NCBI RefSeq assembly: GCF_001426685.1
Contig: NZ_LMFB01000011.1
Coordinates: 32,860-96,859 of the forward strand
Direction of reading: 5' to 3'
Origin: Rhizobium sp. Root483D2
GTDB lineage: Bacteria > Pseudomonadota > Alphaproteobacteria > Rhizobiales > Rhizobiaceae
DNA length: 64,000 nt
In this document: positions 63,609 through 64,000 of the stretch, piece after piece
How positions within the stretch are numbered: the first letter of the stretch is position 1
Layout: each line of letters begins with the position of its first letter
Notes under the pieces: generated by a model
Database searches by the model: none
What the model was told of the DNA's origin: nothing
Seen by the model: only the letters and a program-made list of their open reading frames with translations
Position numbers and translations under genes: made by a program

Positions 63609-63941
63609 ATGCGCGGCACATTCAAAAAAACGGGAACGAGAAATCTCTCAGGCTCTGAAAATGAGCTGGAGGAATATTTTGCTGAGCTAGAAGCCGGGGA
63701 ACTTGATTCTGATCAAGTCGATGGACCAAAAAACGGTACGTCCCGGCTGAGCGAGATGGAACAAGCCCGTCGGCTAACTGCTTATGTTACACACCTTCGT
63801 GGGAAGGTGGCGGAACTCTCGAGCCGCGGCCTTGGACAACCACGGCGCTTCGTCCCGAACGAAATCATCGGTCTAGCTGTTTTGGTCGGAATGGTGGCTG
63901 GAGTCGGGTTTTTGGCGCGCCGATTGCTGCGGGCTGCCTAG
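63609..63941 (+). CDS. Small membrane-anchored protein
   Basis: 110-residue protein. Acidic/helical N-terminal part (NELEEYFAELEAGELDSDQV, MEQARRLTAYVTHLRGKVAE) and one C-terminal transmembrane helix (IIGLAVLVGMVAGVGFLARR) ending in basic residues. The layout resembles ElaB/YqjD-type ribosome- or membrane-associated stress proteins, without clear homology. ATG at 63609 follows GGGAGCC; longer upstream frames run through the terminators. Confidence 0.7.
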   Translation: MRGTFKKTGTRNLSGSENELEEYFAELEAGELDSDQVDGPKNGTSRLSEMEQARRLTAYVTHLRGKVAELSSRGLGQPRRFVPNEIIGLAVLVGMVAGVGFLARRLLRAA

Positions 63942-64000
63942 GCCGTGGACTCATAACGATCTGATCCAAATTCTTACTGCTGCCAATTTGACGGCGGCGA

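Overview
The window reads as a piece of an alphaproteobacterial, most probably Rhizobiaceae (Agrobacterium/Rhizobium-like), genome. The evidence is three DUF982 proteins, HWE-type kinase signalling, promoters of the EcfG general-stress type, a PaoABC oxidoreductase, an opine/Amadori-compound cluster, a TrbE conjugation remnant and generally high GC. The stretch from about 32 to 62 kb is mosaic. Decayed genes, integrase remnants and an IS3-family element there suggest a plasmid, a chromid or a chromosomal island. No tRNA, rRNA or CRISPR array was seen.

Layout. 0-2.1 kb: paoABC aldehyde oxidoreductase (minus strand, paoC cut by the window edge). 2.7-9.1 kb: a four-gene signalling operon (hybrid histidine kinase, CheR, CheB, REC-kinase-REC). 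9.1-11.5 kb: an NAD-dependent epimerase and an O-methyltransferase-like gene divergent from a TetR regulator. 11.7-18.7 kb: an uptake and catabolism cluster (amino-acid/opine-type ABC transporter, FAD oxidase, PfkB sugar kinase, SIS deglycase, GntR regulator) resembling fructosyl-amino-acid (Amadori) catabolism. Three matching operator-like boxes tie it together. 19-22.4 kb: small proteins and a large catalase, KatE. 22.5-32.1 kb: a five-gene minus-strand operon encoding a 1485-residue modular protein with three DUF4082 units, a CobW-type GTPase, a small unknown protein and both inner-membrane parts of a type I secretion system.

32.4-38.8 kb is a graveyard: a frameshifted oligopeptide ABC ATPase, two related tyrosine recombinases in opposite orientation (one decayed, one intact), a TrbE fragment, and a DfsB-like/AhpD-like gene pair with one nonsense mutation and one truncation. 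39.2-46.8 kb holds the trehalose pathway from maltodextrins (divergent treY/treZ), a decayed glgA, two DUF982 genes and a stress-type SDR. 47.2-53.9 kb has an Mfd-like helicase, an EAL-domain remnant, a LOV-domain HWE histidine kinase and a complete IS3-family element. 54-63.9 kb has a YciE/YciF ferritin-like protein, a histidine phosphatase coupled to NnrD, a CGNR regulator divergent from an EamA exporter, several small stress-type proteins, a single-domain response regulator and another integrase remnant.

The main unifying signal is a recurring promoter of the form GGAAC-N16-(C/A/G)GTT upstream of treY, treZ, two DUF982 genes, the SDR, yciF-like and an acidic hydrophilic protein, and in a one-mismatch form upstream of the LOV kinase. 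This is the pattern expected of the EcfG general stress response. It suggests that much of 41-60 kb, plus an outlier at 19.6 kb, forms a stress regulon encoding osmoprotectant synthesis, ferritin-like protection and possibly light or redox sensing.
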